Positions 26,501 through 32,603 of a stretch of 64,000 nt of DNA are shown here, piece by piece. The first letter of the stretch is position 1. Every line of letters begins with the position of its first letter. A model generated the notes under the pieces. That model was not told where the DNA came from, did not search any database, and saw nothing but the letters and a program-made list of their open reading frames with translations. A program made the translations under genes and the position numbers. The stretch is from an uncultured Bacteroidales bacterium (GTDB taxonomy: Bacteria; Bacteroidota; Bacteroidia; Bacteroidales; UBA932), in the NCBI GenBank assembly GCA_905235085.1, contig CAJOKD010000006.1:35667-99666 (forward strand). The letters run 5' to 3'.

Positions 26501-27013
26501 CATATCTCCGGATGGGAACATCAATGACTCCTTGTCTTCCGCCAGCTCCCTGGAAACATATCCAGGAATGGAAAGCAATGAATCTATCCTGGAATAGTCC
26601 TCCTCCGTCATATACAATGGGAAGCTGGTTGTTACGGCCTCCATCATATCGAAGACTGCTTCCTGGTCGACCGTTATCTGCCTCTCCTTGACGAGCTTGG
26701 CCGTATCTGCCTCATCGAATGCATCCGAGAATGCATACATCGCCTCCTGGATGGCATATTCATCCGTCTCGTTCTCATTCCTGCCGGAAAAGATAACCGC
26801 TATGTTGTTCTTCTTCCCAAGGGCATCGTAGGCTTCCGAATACCTGGCACTCTGCTCGTCCGCAGGAAGGAACCTGGTTATATCTTCTTCGAAATGCATC
26901 CTGGCAGCAAGAAGTCCGCAGGCAAGGGCGATTGCGGCTGCAACAAGCCCTGCCAGCCATTTCCTGCCGACCAGGAAATCATATATCCTTAAGAAGAAAT
27001 TATCCGTACTCAA
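23546..27013 (-). CDS. MMPL exporter fused to PlsC acyltransferase and a methyltransferase-like tail
   Basis: 1155 residues in three parts. Residues 1-790 form an MMPL/RND-type lipid exporter: first transmembrane helix at about 18-35, a large periplasmic loop, helices 270-410, a second loop, and helices 670-790 with the Asp-rich FGQGDDYTIFITEG. Residues about 860-1060 are an acyltransferase with NHQSHLDLA (HX4D) and FPEGTRTRDG. The last 80 residues hold IHGCGQGEYSLIYAL and AYDPDEENI, which resemble the start of a class I methyltransferase fold but are too short to be a full one. Likely acylates the aryl-polyene onto a lipid and exports it. It is the second gene of the second pigment operon. 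Confidence 0.85.
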   Translation of the reverse strand: MSTDNFFLRIYDFLVGRKWLAGLVAAAIALACGLLAARMHFEEDITRFLPADEQSARYSEAYDALGKKNNIAVIFSGRNENETDEYAIQEAMYAFSDAFDEADTAKLVKERQITVDQEAVFDMMEAVTTSFPLYMTEEDYSRIDSLLSIPGYVSRELAEDKESLMFPSGDMVVRYIQSDPLHLFSPVLQRLRASAANSNYEIIDDCIFTSDGKGLAFLTSPFGMSESGMNSKVAELVGTVSEKVGAQFPDVEINAVGAPLIAVTNARQIKRDSVLAISIALLLIGLLLAFSYKRLQDIVWIVVSIAFGWLFAVGVMSLVRDSMSIIVLGVASVIIGIAVNYPLHYLDGFKAGVTPRMNLREMVAPLLIGNITTVAAFLCLVGLDAVAMKDLGLFGSLMLAGTILFVLIFLPVFAKPRDPASRTLELGRLLPEKVPSSIWLFLAVMALTGVMYVLSKRTTFDSEMQHINYMTSSQREGLKLLESGLEQEGFSRIYAIAEGSTLEEALSNNDALQDRLEALGNRISFVKGTGRFTPGTGRQRERIERWNGFWEGRREALVAGLLSESRKVGFSDDAFEPFLDLLENEPEVQSLDSLAPSIRSFDGTYVLQDEGKYRIVNQVFYKGEGLKQDLKTEGSLVFDTGDISNQLVKVLSDSFDKIGLICSLVVFIFLCLSFRRLELSLLAFFPLVVSWFWILGIMGLCDIRFNIVNIILATFIFGQGDDYTIFITEGLIYEYAYGKKRLATYKNSIFHSAIIMFIGIGALVLAKHPAMKSLGLVTVIGMFIVVLMAYYLPPLVFRWLTCHKGVKRDVPITLKRLLYSFVAIIGFVLFMFLFVYPYTFLHFLGKDSEEKKTSYHRFLQKVSSRLIRMVPGVKFRMSDPTGGQGTMDFSKPAVIIANHQSHLDLACLMALTPKMVFFTNGWVWKNPIYGYVIRKAEFYPIADGLEKNLDRIKDLVSRGYSLCVFPEGTRTRDGRIGRFHKGAFYVACELSLDVVPVFLHGADHVLPKTDFMLREGTISMEVGSRITPRPDYRSMTKEMHLLYLDYFAGMKKRLETPEYLSRYVRYKYLYKGAGVEADCRKALSSIGSVDYLRETGDGPERFEIHGCGQGEYSLIYALMHPETEVEAYDPDEENIMLASCCSNLPANLHYHIETE

Positions 27014-27507
27014 AAGTTAATCGCTATCCCGACGCCGTGCGGAGCGGTGCTCATCCATTTCATCCTGGAACTACCTATATTCCTGAGTATCATACCGGTA
27101 CTGAGGGATACGAACCCGACGCCAGTAACGATGATTCCGCCATACAATCCAACCAAGAACGCACCCAGGAACTGCCCGAAGTCATCGAAGGTGTAGCTGA
27201 AAGCATTCGTGGCCACAAGAGTCAGGAACAATGCCTCGGTACCGAGAATGCCCAGGCCTACATCGGTCATTATCTTTCCGGCCTTGAACTGCTTCTTGGC
27301 AGATAGATATGTTTCGTTGAATATCTCTTCGCCGAAGAGGTCCCTTATCTGCTCATCGCCGAGCTTGAAGCCTTCGGCATCGTAGAAACTACCTCTCTTG
27401 TAATCAATTCTTTCCGTTGCGTACTGCGCGTCCATCCGCACCGGCATCCCGATGAAACACAGGACCATCGCAACCGCCATCATCAACTTCGGATAAATGT
27501 TTTTCAT
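27010..27507 (-). CDS. Hypothetical membrane protein (pigment cluster)
   Basis: 165 residues with an N-terminal signal/anchor segment and two further hydrophobic stretches (about residues 77-98 and 112-135). No family recognised. The middle holds IRDLFGEEIFNETYLSAKKQ. It is the first gene of the second pigment operon, with a promoter box 30 bases upstream, and overlaps the exporter gene by 4 bases, so a role in pigment export or assembly is plausible. ATG at 27507 is chosen because it directly begins a hydrophobic leader. Confidence 0.6.
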   Translation of the reverse strand: MKNIYPKLMMAVAMVLCFIGMPVRMDAQYATERIDYKRGSFYDAEGFKLGDEQIRDLFGEEIFNETYLSAKKQFKAGKIMTDVGLGILGTEALFLTLVATNAFSYTFDDFGQFLGAFLVGLYGGIIVTGVGFVSLSTGMILRNIGSSRMKWMSTAPHGVGIAINF

Positions 27508-27536
27508 AACTGAAACGGCAATTATCATTATAATTA

Positions 27537-27544
27537 CAAAAATA
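27537..27544 (-). promoter_or_regulatory. Promoter of the second pigment operon
   Basis: CAAAAATA reads TATTTTTG on the minus strand, an exact TAnnTTTG. It lies 13 bases from the divergent glycosyltransferase box at 27558-27565, so one regulator could control both. Confidence 0.6.
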
Positions 27545-27557
27545 TGAATAATTAGAT

Positions 27558-27565
27558 TATTTTTG
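27558..27565 (+). promoter_or_regulatory. Glycosyltransferase promoter, -7 box
   Basis: TATTTTTG, an exact TAnnTTTG, 16 bases before the ATG at 27582. Divergent from the box at 27537-27544. Confidence 0.6.
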
Positions 27566-27581
27566 CGAACTTTCGACAGTT

Positions 27582-28301
27582 ATGGCCGAGGATATCTGCG
27601 TAATAATACCGATCTATGACAATGCCGGGACAATCCGGGATGTCGCCGTCCGCACGTTGAAGCATTGCAAGGATGTCTTCATCGTGGATGACGGCAGCCA
27701 CGATAACCCATCGGAAGAACTTGAAGGATTGCCGGTCAGGCTAGTCCGGCACGACAGAAACAAGGGCAAGGGGAAGGCTCTCAAGACCGGTTTCAAGGCT
27801 GCGAGGGCTGCCGGATTCAGGAAAGCCATAACCCTGGACGGGGACGGACAGCACTATCCTGAAGACCTTCCTGCATTCTTCGAGATGGCGGACAAGCATC
27901 CTGACGCTATGCTCATCGGGAGCCGCAACCTGCAGATGGAGAATATGCCCGGAGGAAATACCTTCGCAAACAAGTTTTCGAACTTCTGGTTCAAGGTACA
28001 GACAGGAGTCAGCCTGCCTGATACACAGTCGGGATTCAGGCTATATCAGCTCGACAGGCTGGGCAGCCTGTGGTATCTGACGTCCCGGTACGAAGCTGAA
28101 TTGGAAATGCTTGTGGCTCAGTGCTGGAAAAGGGTAGAAATGGTACCTGTGAAGATCGATGTATATTATCCTCCTGCAGGAGAGAGGGTTACACATTTCC
28201 GTCCATTCTGGGACTTCTTCCGGATATCCATCCTCAACACCATCCTCTGCATCCTCGCCCTCCTCTACGGCTACCCCTCCAAACTCCTCCGCAAACCGTA
28301 G
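27582..28301 (+). CDS. Glycosyltransferase family 2 (pigment cluster)
   Basis: 239-residue GT-A enzyme of the dolichol-phosphate mannosyltransferase type. VIIPIYDNAGTI and FIVDDGSHD bind the nucleotide sugar; TLDGDGQH holds the DXD metal site; TQSGFRLY is the acceptor region. A hydrophobic C-terminal segment (about residues 220-233) may touch the membrane. It is the only plus-strand gene within the pigment cluster. It may glycosylate the pigment or the lipid that carries it; the sugar is unknown. Confidence 0.85.
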   Translation: MAEDICVIIPIYDNAGTIRDVAVRTLKHCKDVFIVDDGSHDNPSEELEGLPVRLVRHDRNKGKGKALKTGFKAARAAGFRKAITLDGDGQHYPEDLPAFFEMADKHPDAMLIGSRNLQMENMPGGNTFANKFSNFWFKVQTGVSLPDTQSGFRLYQLDRLGSLWYLTSRYEAELEMLVAQCWKRVEMVPVKIDVYYPPAGERVTHFRPFWDFFRISILNTILCILALLYGYPSKLLRKP

Positions 28302-28314
28302 CACCGGCTCTAAC

Positions 28315-28380
28315 CGTCATCCCCGGCCTGGCCGGGTATCTACTGTTGTCTATTGCTGTCATCCCCAGCTTGACCGTTAC
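28315..28380. repeat. REP-like palindromic units
   Basis: The 173-bp gap between the convergent glycosyltransferase and dehydratase genes holds a unit CGTCAT-CCCCGGCctgGCCGGG-TATC (28315-28342), with a perfect CCCGGC/GCCGGG stem, and a degenerate second unit TGTCATCCCCAGCTTGACCG (about 28357-28376). The same unit type flanks the 74-bp core at 4914 and 56171; here the core is absent. The palindrome may also end transcription from both sides. The rest of the gap shows nothing else. Confidence 0.6.
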
Positions 28381-28474
28381 ACGTCACTGCCGGATAATGC
28401 CACGTCTTTATACTATCTCAGGATAGTCAACGAAAGGATCGCCAGGTTCAACAGAGTATCTGGATTCTGATTCC

Positions 28475-28807
28475 CTACCGGTACTCCAATGTCATCTTGG
28501 TGATGGTACTGCCATCGCGGGAGAAGGAGACTGAATTGCCTTTGAATGAGCAGGTTATCTGGTCGCCGGGGAGAAGCGGTGCAATGAATTTCACCCTTGA
28601 GACGCTGTCCAGCAGGCATTCCTGGCCTTCATGAAGCGACAGCTGCTCCGTCGCCATCCGGATCTGGACGGCACCGGGAGTAACCGGAAAACCAGGGAAA
28701 TGAGCACGGAATATGACATTGTCCGGAATCAGGCGTACATCGGCCTCGAAGCCACCGTCGACATCCCGCATCGAGAGCAACTCATAGAAAGAATCCTGCA
28801 ACCTCAT
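28475..28807 (-). CDS. Hot-dog dehydratase subunit, ApeI-like (pigment cluster)
   Basis: 110-residue FabZ/FabA-type hot-dog protein. The His motif HFPGFPVTPGAVQI is intact, but the next helix reads RMATEQL where FabZ has the catalytic Glu (EAMAQ), so the acid residue is missing. In known aryl-polyene systems two different hot-dog proteins, ApeI and ApeP, form a heterodimer; this gene would be the His-bearing half. Its ATG shares a base with the stop of the LolA-like gene (TGATG), so they are coupled. Last gene of the first pigment operon. Confidence 0.78.
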   Translation of the reverse strand: MRLQDSFYELLSMRDVDGGFEADVRLIPDNVIFRAHFPGFPVTPGAVQIRMATEQLSLHEGQECLLDSVSRVKFIAPLLPGDQITCSFKGNSVSFSRDGSTITKMTLEYR

Positions 28808-29409
28808 CACTCGGCTACCTTGAAAAGCCCCGGATCGAGACTTACGTTGTACTTGACATCGGAGAGGGTGATTACGGTACGGCCCTGGCTTTCTTCCAGT
28901 TCCACCTGGCGTACCCTGTCGTCCGGACCGAAATGCAACCGGATAAGAGAGAACATCTGCTTCAACTCACGTTTGAGAGGCACAAGCTCTGCCACATATC
29001 CCTTGCCCGGGGAATACATCGTAACCTTGAAGGAAGGATCGTTAAGGTTGATTCCGGTGACACTGCTGACCATCATATCGGCCACGCCCTTCAACATCCT
29101 GTTGGACTTCATCTTGTCCTTGTCAGTGACGAAAACGCTTCTGGAAGGTCTGGTGTATTCCCAACGCAATTCCCCGTCCTGGAAATACATCTTGCCTGAG
29201 GAGACCATCCTCTCCTTGACTATCGTCATCTCCTTGACCTGGATGAAATCAGCCTGCAGGCTCTTCACCCCGGCATTTGCAGAATTGATGGCAGCGACTG
29301 CCTTCTGGGTCTCCGCTCCGGAAAGCAGCTTCAAATCCTGCGCGGAAGCGAATCCCACGGCGGAAAGCCACAGGACTGACAAGGCAAGGATATTCCTCAA
29401 TCTTCCCAT
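28807..29409 (-). CDS. LolA-like periplasmic lipid carrier (pigment cluster)
   Basis: 200 residues, signal peptide MGRLRNILALSVLWLSAVGFASA. The mature part has the LolA pattern: SLQADFIQVKEM, GKMYFQDGELRWEYTRP and NDPSFKVTMYSPGKGY. LolA proteins shuttle lipoproteins to the outer membrane; cluster-borne LolA copies are standard in aryl-polyene clusters and are thought to carry the lipid-linked pigment from the MMPL pump. It is not the housekeeping LolA because it lies between pigment genes. Confidence 0.85.
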   Translation of the reverse strand: MGRLRNILALSVLWLSAVGFASAQDLKLLSGAETQKAVAAINSANAGVKSLQADFIQVKEMTIVKERMVSSGKMYFQDGELRWEYTRPSRSVFVTDKDKMKSNRMLKGVADMMVSSVTGINLNDPSFKVTMYSPGKGYVAELVPLKRELKQMFSLIRLHFGPDDRVRQVELEESQGRTVITLSDVKYNVSLDPGLFKVAE

Positions 29410-29416
29410 ATTCCTT

Positions 29417-29770
29417 CTATCTAGCGATCAGTACGCACCCGGACATAATCAGGAAAACTCCTATCCATCTTGTCGCAGGGATGCTCTCATGGAATATGAA
29501 TATTGCAGCAAGCATGCCAAAGACATAGCTGAGGCTTATCATCGGATATGCCATACTGAAAGGGAACTTCTTGAGGATATACATCCAGAGCACGGTGCCG
29601 GCGGCATAGCATATTCCGCAGCCCAGGAACCACCAATTGACCAGCAGCCGCCCGAAGAATCTCCAGGTCCACTCGAACTTCCCCATCTGCTCGAGGGCGA
29701 ATTTAAGCAATACCTGGCCTCCGGACAGGAGCAGGCTCTGCAACACAGCCAAAGAAATGAGTCTCCACAT
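29417..29770 (-). CDS. EamA/SMR-type small membrane transporter (pigment cluster)
   Basis: 117 residues with four transmembrane segments (about 4-22, 45-60, 65-87, 97-114), the size and topology of a half-EamA or small multidrug resistance protein such as ArnF. GQVLLKFALEQMG near the N-terminus and FPFSMAYPMISLSYVFGML in the third helix fit this group. The conserved Glu of EmrE in helix 1 is not seen at the usual place. It may flip a lipid-linked intermediate; it sits between the LolA-like and chain-length-factor genes. Confidence 0.7.
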   Translation of the reverse strand: MWRLISLAVLQSLLLSGGQVLLKFALEQMGKFEWTWRFFGRLLVNWWFLGCGICYAAGTVLWMYILKKFPFSMAYPMISLSYVFGMLAAIFIFHESIPATRWIGVFLIMSGCVLIAR

Positions 29771-29776
29771 AGCTGC

Positions 29777-30646
29777 CTAAACTATTTTCAAGAATACAAA
29801 TCCGGCATTGCTGCCGCTCTCATTGACCACAAGTACGCTGGAATACCTGCCGGCCGCAATCATCTCCGCAGCCGCATATACTGCCAGGCCCGATGCCGAG
29901 CCACACCTTCCGAACAAGCTGAAGGTCACGTCGTTGCGCATTACATATTCCGCACGGTATCCGGCGACGGCTTCTTCGACCGCTTCAGGACGGGACAATA
30001 TACGTACATCCGAAACCTCGCACAGGGCATCAGGGACACCGTCACCCGCGGCAAGCAACATCGCCACAGAACCTTCCGATAACGGATATCCTGCAGACTC
30101 GTTCGCTTCCATCAACCGAGCTACGTTATCCGTAATCTCATCGTGGACACCTGCCAGCACATTCTCCGCTCCTCCGCACTCCAACTGCAAGACCGCATCC
30201 AGGAGGGTGCTCTCGAAGGAAACTCCGTCCTGGGAATAGGTACAATTGTACCCGTGACATCCGAGGGTTATCGCGACCATCGAACCGATTGTGTTGTGGG
30301 TGGACTGCATAAATGCCGTCGGAGACAAAGTCTCCTCTCCTCCACGGCACAGGGGATCCAGAAACCTCTCCGTATTCTCGATGCACCCGAAAGCGGTCCC
30401 GGTAATAATGGCATCGGGACATTCCACTCCGCTGGCTTCCAAGACTTTCCGTGAAGTCACCATCGCCCTCTTGAACATCAGTCCCATCCTCCTTGCCTGC
30501 ATAGGACTGAAGAACTGCTTGTAATCCGGATCGATGCAATGCAGGAAGGAACCGGACAGCTGTCTAGGATGCAGCATCCAATCCTCGCACAGAGGCTCCT
30601 GAACGGAAATCTGGGCAGCCGCCCTGATGTAAACCTTCCTATTCAT
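29777..30646 (-). CDS. Ketosynthase chain-length-factor-like protein, ApeC-like
   Basis: 289-residue thiolase-fold protein. It aligns with the N-terminal and central parts of a ketosynthase but reads NCTYSQDGVSFES where active enzymes have TACSS, so the nucleophilic Cys is replaced (Gly at the aligned site). This marks it as the non-catalytic partner, like ApeC with ApeO or CLF with KS-alpha in type II polyketide systems. Its start overlaps the end of the active ketosynthase gene by 8 bases, as expected for a heterodimer made in equal amounts. Shorter than a normal KS by about 100 residues. Confidence 0.75.
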   Translation of the reverse strand: MNRKVYIRAAAQISVQEPLCEDWMLHPRQLSGSFLHCIDPDYKQFFSPMQARRMGLMFKRAMVTSRKVLEASGVECPDAIITGTAFGCIENTERFLDPLCRGGEETLSPTAFMQSTHNTIGSMVAITLGCHGYNCTYSQDGVSFESTLLDAVLQLECGGAENVLAGVHDEITDNVARLMEANESAGYPLSEGSVAMLLAAGDGVPDALCEVSDVRILSRPEAVEEAVAGYRAEYVMRNDVTFSLFGRCGSASGLAVYAAAEMIAAGRYSSVLVVNESGSNAGFVFLKIV

Positions 30647-31796
30647 AGTCCCTGGCGTTTGAAATCAACAAGGAGGAATCGTTGCCTCCGAAGGCGAAGG
30701 AATTGCACAGGACGTGCTGCAGGAATACCTTGCTCCTGCTCTCGGCCTCAGGCTTTATGCAACCTTCCGACGGCTCCTTCCAACCCAGGTTGGCCGGAAT
30801 GAAACCATATTCCATAGCGAGCAGGCAGATGACCGTCTCGATACCTCCGGAAGCGCTCGTAGTATGGCCTGTGAAGGATTTCGTGGATGACACCGGAGGA
30901 ACGCAGCCGCCGAAAAGCCTGGTCATCGCTTTGCTTTCACTTTCGTCGTTGTTTACCGTTCCTGTTCCGTGTGCATTGATATAATCGATGTCCTCAGGAC
31001 GGAGTCCCGCCATACCAAGGGCTTTGGTCATAGCGAGGAACGCCCCTTCCCCATCCGGAGACGAAGCCGTCTGGTGGAATGCGTCGCAGGCATTGCCCCA
31101 TCCATTCAGCCATCCGAGCGCTTTGACGCCCCGTGAAGATGCGTGGGCAGCGCTTTCCAGCACTATGAAACCGGCTCCTTCGCCGAGGTTCAAACCTGCC
31201 CTGGAGGCATCGAAAGGCCTGCAAGGCTCCTTGTCCAGGATCATCAGGGAATCGAATCCAGCAGTATGGTACCGGGTCAGGCATTCGCTCCCTCCTGCGA
31301 CAACCACGGCGAACCGTCCGCTTCTTATCAGGTTGGCACCGAATATGATCGAGTTGGCGGCCGAAGAACAGGCGGTGGAAGTCGTAGTCAGCGAACCGAA
31401 GCCGCCGAAATATGCAGCGATACGGTCCGTGCTGCTACCACAGGAATGGAGACGGAATAACTCGGGATGACTTCCTTCCAGCATTTCCAGATAGTGCTCC
31501 TCGGTAATGTCCATTCCTCCCACAGTAGTGCCGCTGACCAATGCAGCCGCACCCGTATCGGCGATGCCGGCCTCTTGCAGGGCTTCCTTGACGGCCAATA
31601 TGCCAAGAAGGGAGCTTCTGGCGACGGTCTCTTCTACGGGAATTCCCAGGATTGTCTTCATCTGTAAGTCGGAAAGGCCGACCTTCCCGCCAGGAAGGCC
31701 GCTCCTCCTTGCGAGGAGGGAACGCAGAGTCTCATCCTTCCCGACGCCAATCGCGGAAACGATGCCTGCACCCGTTATGACAATCCCTCCGGCCAT
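30639..31796 (-). CDS. Beta-ketoacyl-ACP synthase, ApeO-like (pigment cluster)
   Basis: 385 residues; Cys in TSTACSSAANS, His in YINAHGTGTVN, His in SFTGHTTSASGG, and NSFAFGGNDSSL near the end. All catalytic residues are intact. Paired by an 8-base overlap with the chain-length-factor-like gene downstream, so it should be the main chain-extending enzyme. An ACP gene lies 9 bases upstream of it. Confidence 0.88.
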   Translation of the reverse strand: MAGGIVITGAGIVSAIGVGKDETLRSLLARRSGLPGGKVGLSDLQMKTILGIPVEETVARSSLLGILAVKEALQEAGIADTGAAALVSGTTVGGMDITEEHYLEMLEGSHPELFRLHSCGSSTDRIAAYFGGFGSLTTTSTACSSAANSIIFGANLIRSGRFAVVVAGGSECLTRYHTAGFDSLMILDKEPCRPFDASRAGLNLGEGAGFIVLESAAHASSRGVKALGWLNGWGNACDAFHQTASSPDGEGAFLAMTKALGMAGLRPEDIDYINAHGTGTVNNDESESKAMTRLFGGCVPPVSSTKSFTGHTTSASGGIETVICLLAMEYGFIPANLGWKEPSEGCIKPEAESRSKVFLQHVLCNSFAFGGNDSSLLISNARDYE

Positions 31797-31805
31797 ATAA
31801 AGTCC

Positions 31806-32069
31806 TTATTTAACGCGGTTTGCAGCCACGTATCCTGCCATTGTCCTGACAGACTGGAATATTTCCTTACCCTCCGCCGGACTTTTCAGCTTGATGCCGT
31901 AATTCTTCTCCAGAAGCAGCATCAGTTCAAGAGCGTCGATGGAATCTAGGCCGAGGCCGTCCTTGAACAGAGGAGCATCCTCGTCGATGTCTTCCGGGGT
32001 CATATCCTCGAGCTTGAGAGCTTCGAGGATCTTGTTCTTCAATTCGAGAATGAGTTCTTCCATATCCAT
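31806..32069 (-). CDS. Acyl carrier protein 1 (pigment cluster)
   Basis: 87-residue acidic ACP. The phosphopantetheine attachment Ser is in GLGLDSIDALEL, preceded by the typical acidic loop DIDEDAPLF. ATG at 32069 (MDMEEL) is used; a GTG at 32087 would add six residues, and an ATG at 32063 is possible. One of two ACPs in the cluster; aryl-polyene systems also use two (ApeE and ApeF), possibly for priming and extension. Confidence 0.9.
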   Translation of the reverse strand: MDMEELILELKNKILEALKLEDMTPEDIDEDAPLFKDGLGLDSIDALELMLLLEKNYGIKLKSPAEGKEIFQSVRTMAGYVAANRVK

Positions 32070-32087
32070 TGGTTTTTGAATATACAC

Positions 32088-32603
32088 TTATTTTTCCAAA
32101 ATGAACAAATCCGCCTCATAATGCTCCGGGTCGGGGCATTCCAGCCATCCTGCCAGAACCGAGGTAACGGCCGGATCCAGGAAAGAAAGGGCTGCGGTAC
32201 GGACAATCAGGTCATCGTCCCTCTTCTCCGTCACGTAGAACGAAGTCTCACCGTAGTACTTGTTCCTGATGGCTATCTCTCCCGTAACTATATTCGGAAG
32301 GGTATATACGAATACAGCCGGGCTAGGATAGTAATCCTCCGGGTCCCGGATGGTTTTCTGGTATTCGGAGTCATCGGCCAGCGAAGCGCTCCGGTTGAAC
32401 AGGACGATAGCCCTGTCTTCACAGTCATACTTTCTCGGATTCTCTTGATTCAGAAGCATTTCCGAAGCAATGAATCCTAACCTGCACAAAGGATCCATCT
32501 TGAAGAACTTCGGATAGTTCCCAACGTGGGTCCTGTACAGTTCGACCAGCTTTCCTGCTCCCTCGGCCCCGAAGCTCAGTTTGGTTTCCAGCACTTTCTT
32601 CAT
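32088..32603 (-). CDS. Short ketosynthase-like protein without active Cys
   Basis: 171 residues that resemble the first half of a ketosynthase: NYPKFFKMDPLCRLGFIASE, AIVLFNRSASLADD and TLPNIVTGEIAIRNKYYGET match the strands leading to the nucleophile elbow, but the chain ends with no Cys and no His motifs. I recall similar short proteins in flexirubin clusters. It may be a structural partner of a ketosynthase. ATG at 32603 overlaps the stop of the upstream fusion gene (ATGA), which supports coupling to it. Confidence 0.6.
   Translation of the reverse strand: MKKVLETKLSFGAEGAGKLVELYRTHVGNYPKFFKMDPLCRLGFIASEMLLNQENPRKYDCEDRAIVLFNRSASLADDSEYQKTIRDPEDYYPSPAVFVYTLPNIVTGEIAIRNKYYGETSFYVTEKRDDDLIVRTAALSFLDPAVTSVLAGWLECPDPEHYEADLFILEK

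Noticed and set aside
28631..30082. 483-codon plus-strand frame across dehydratase, LolA and transporter genes
   Set aside because: Runs antisense over three supported genes; no recognisable domain.
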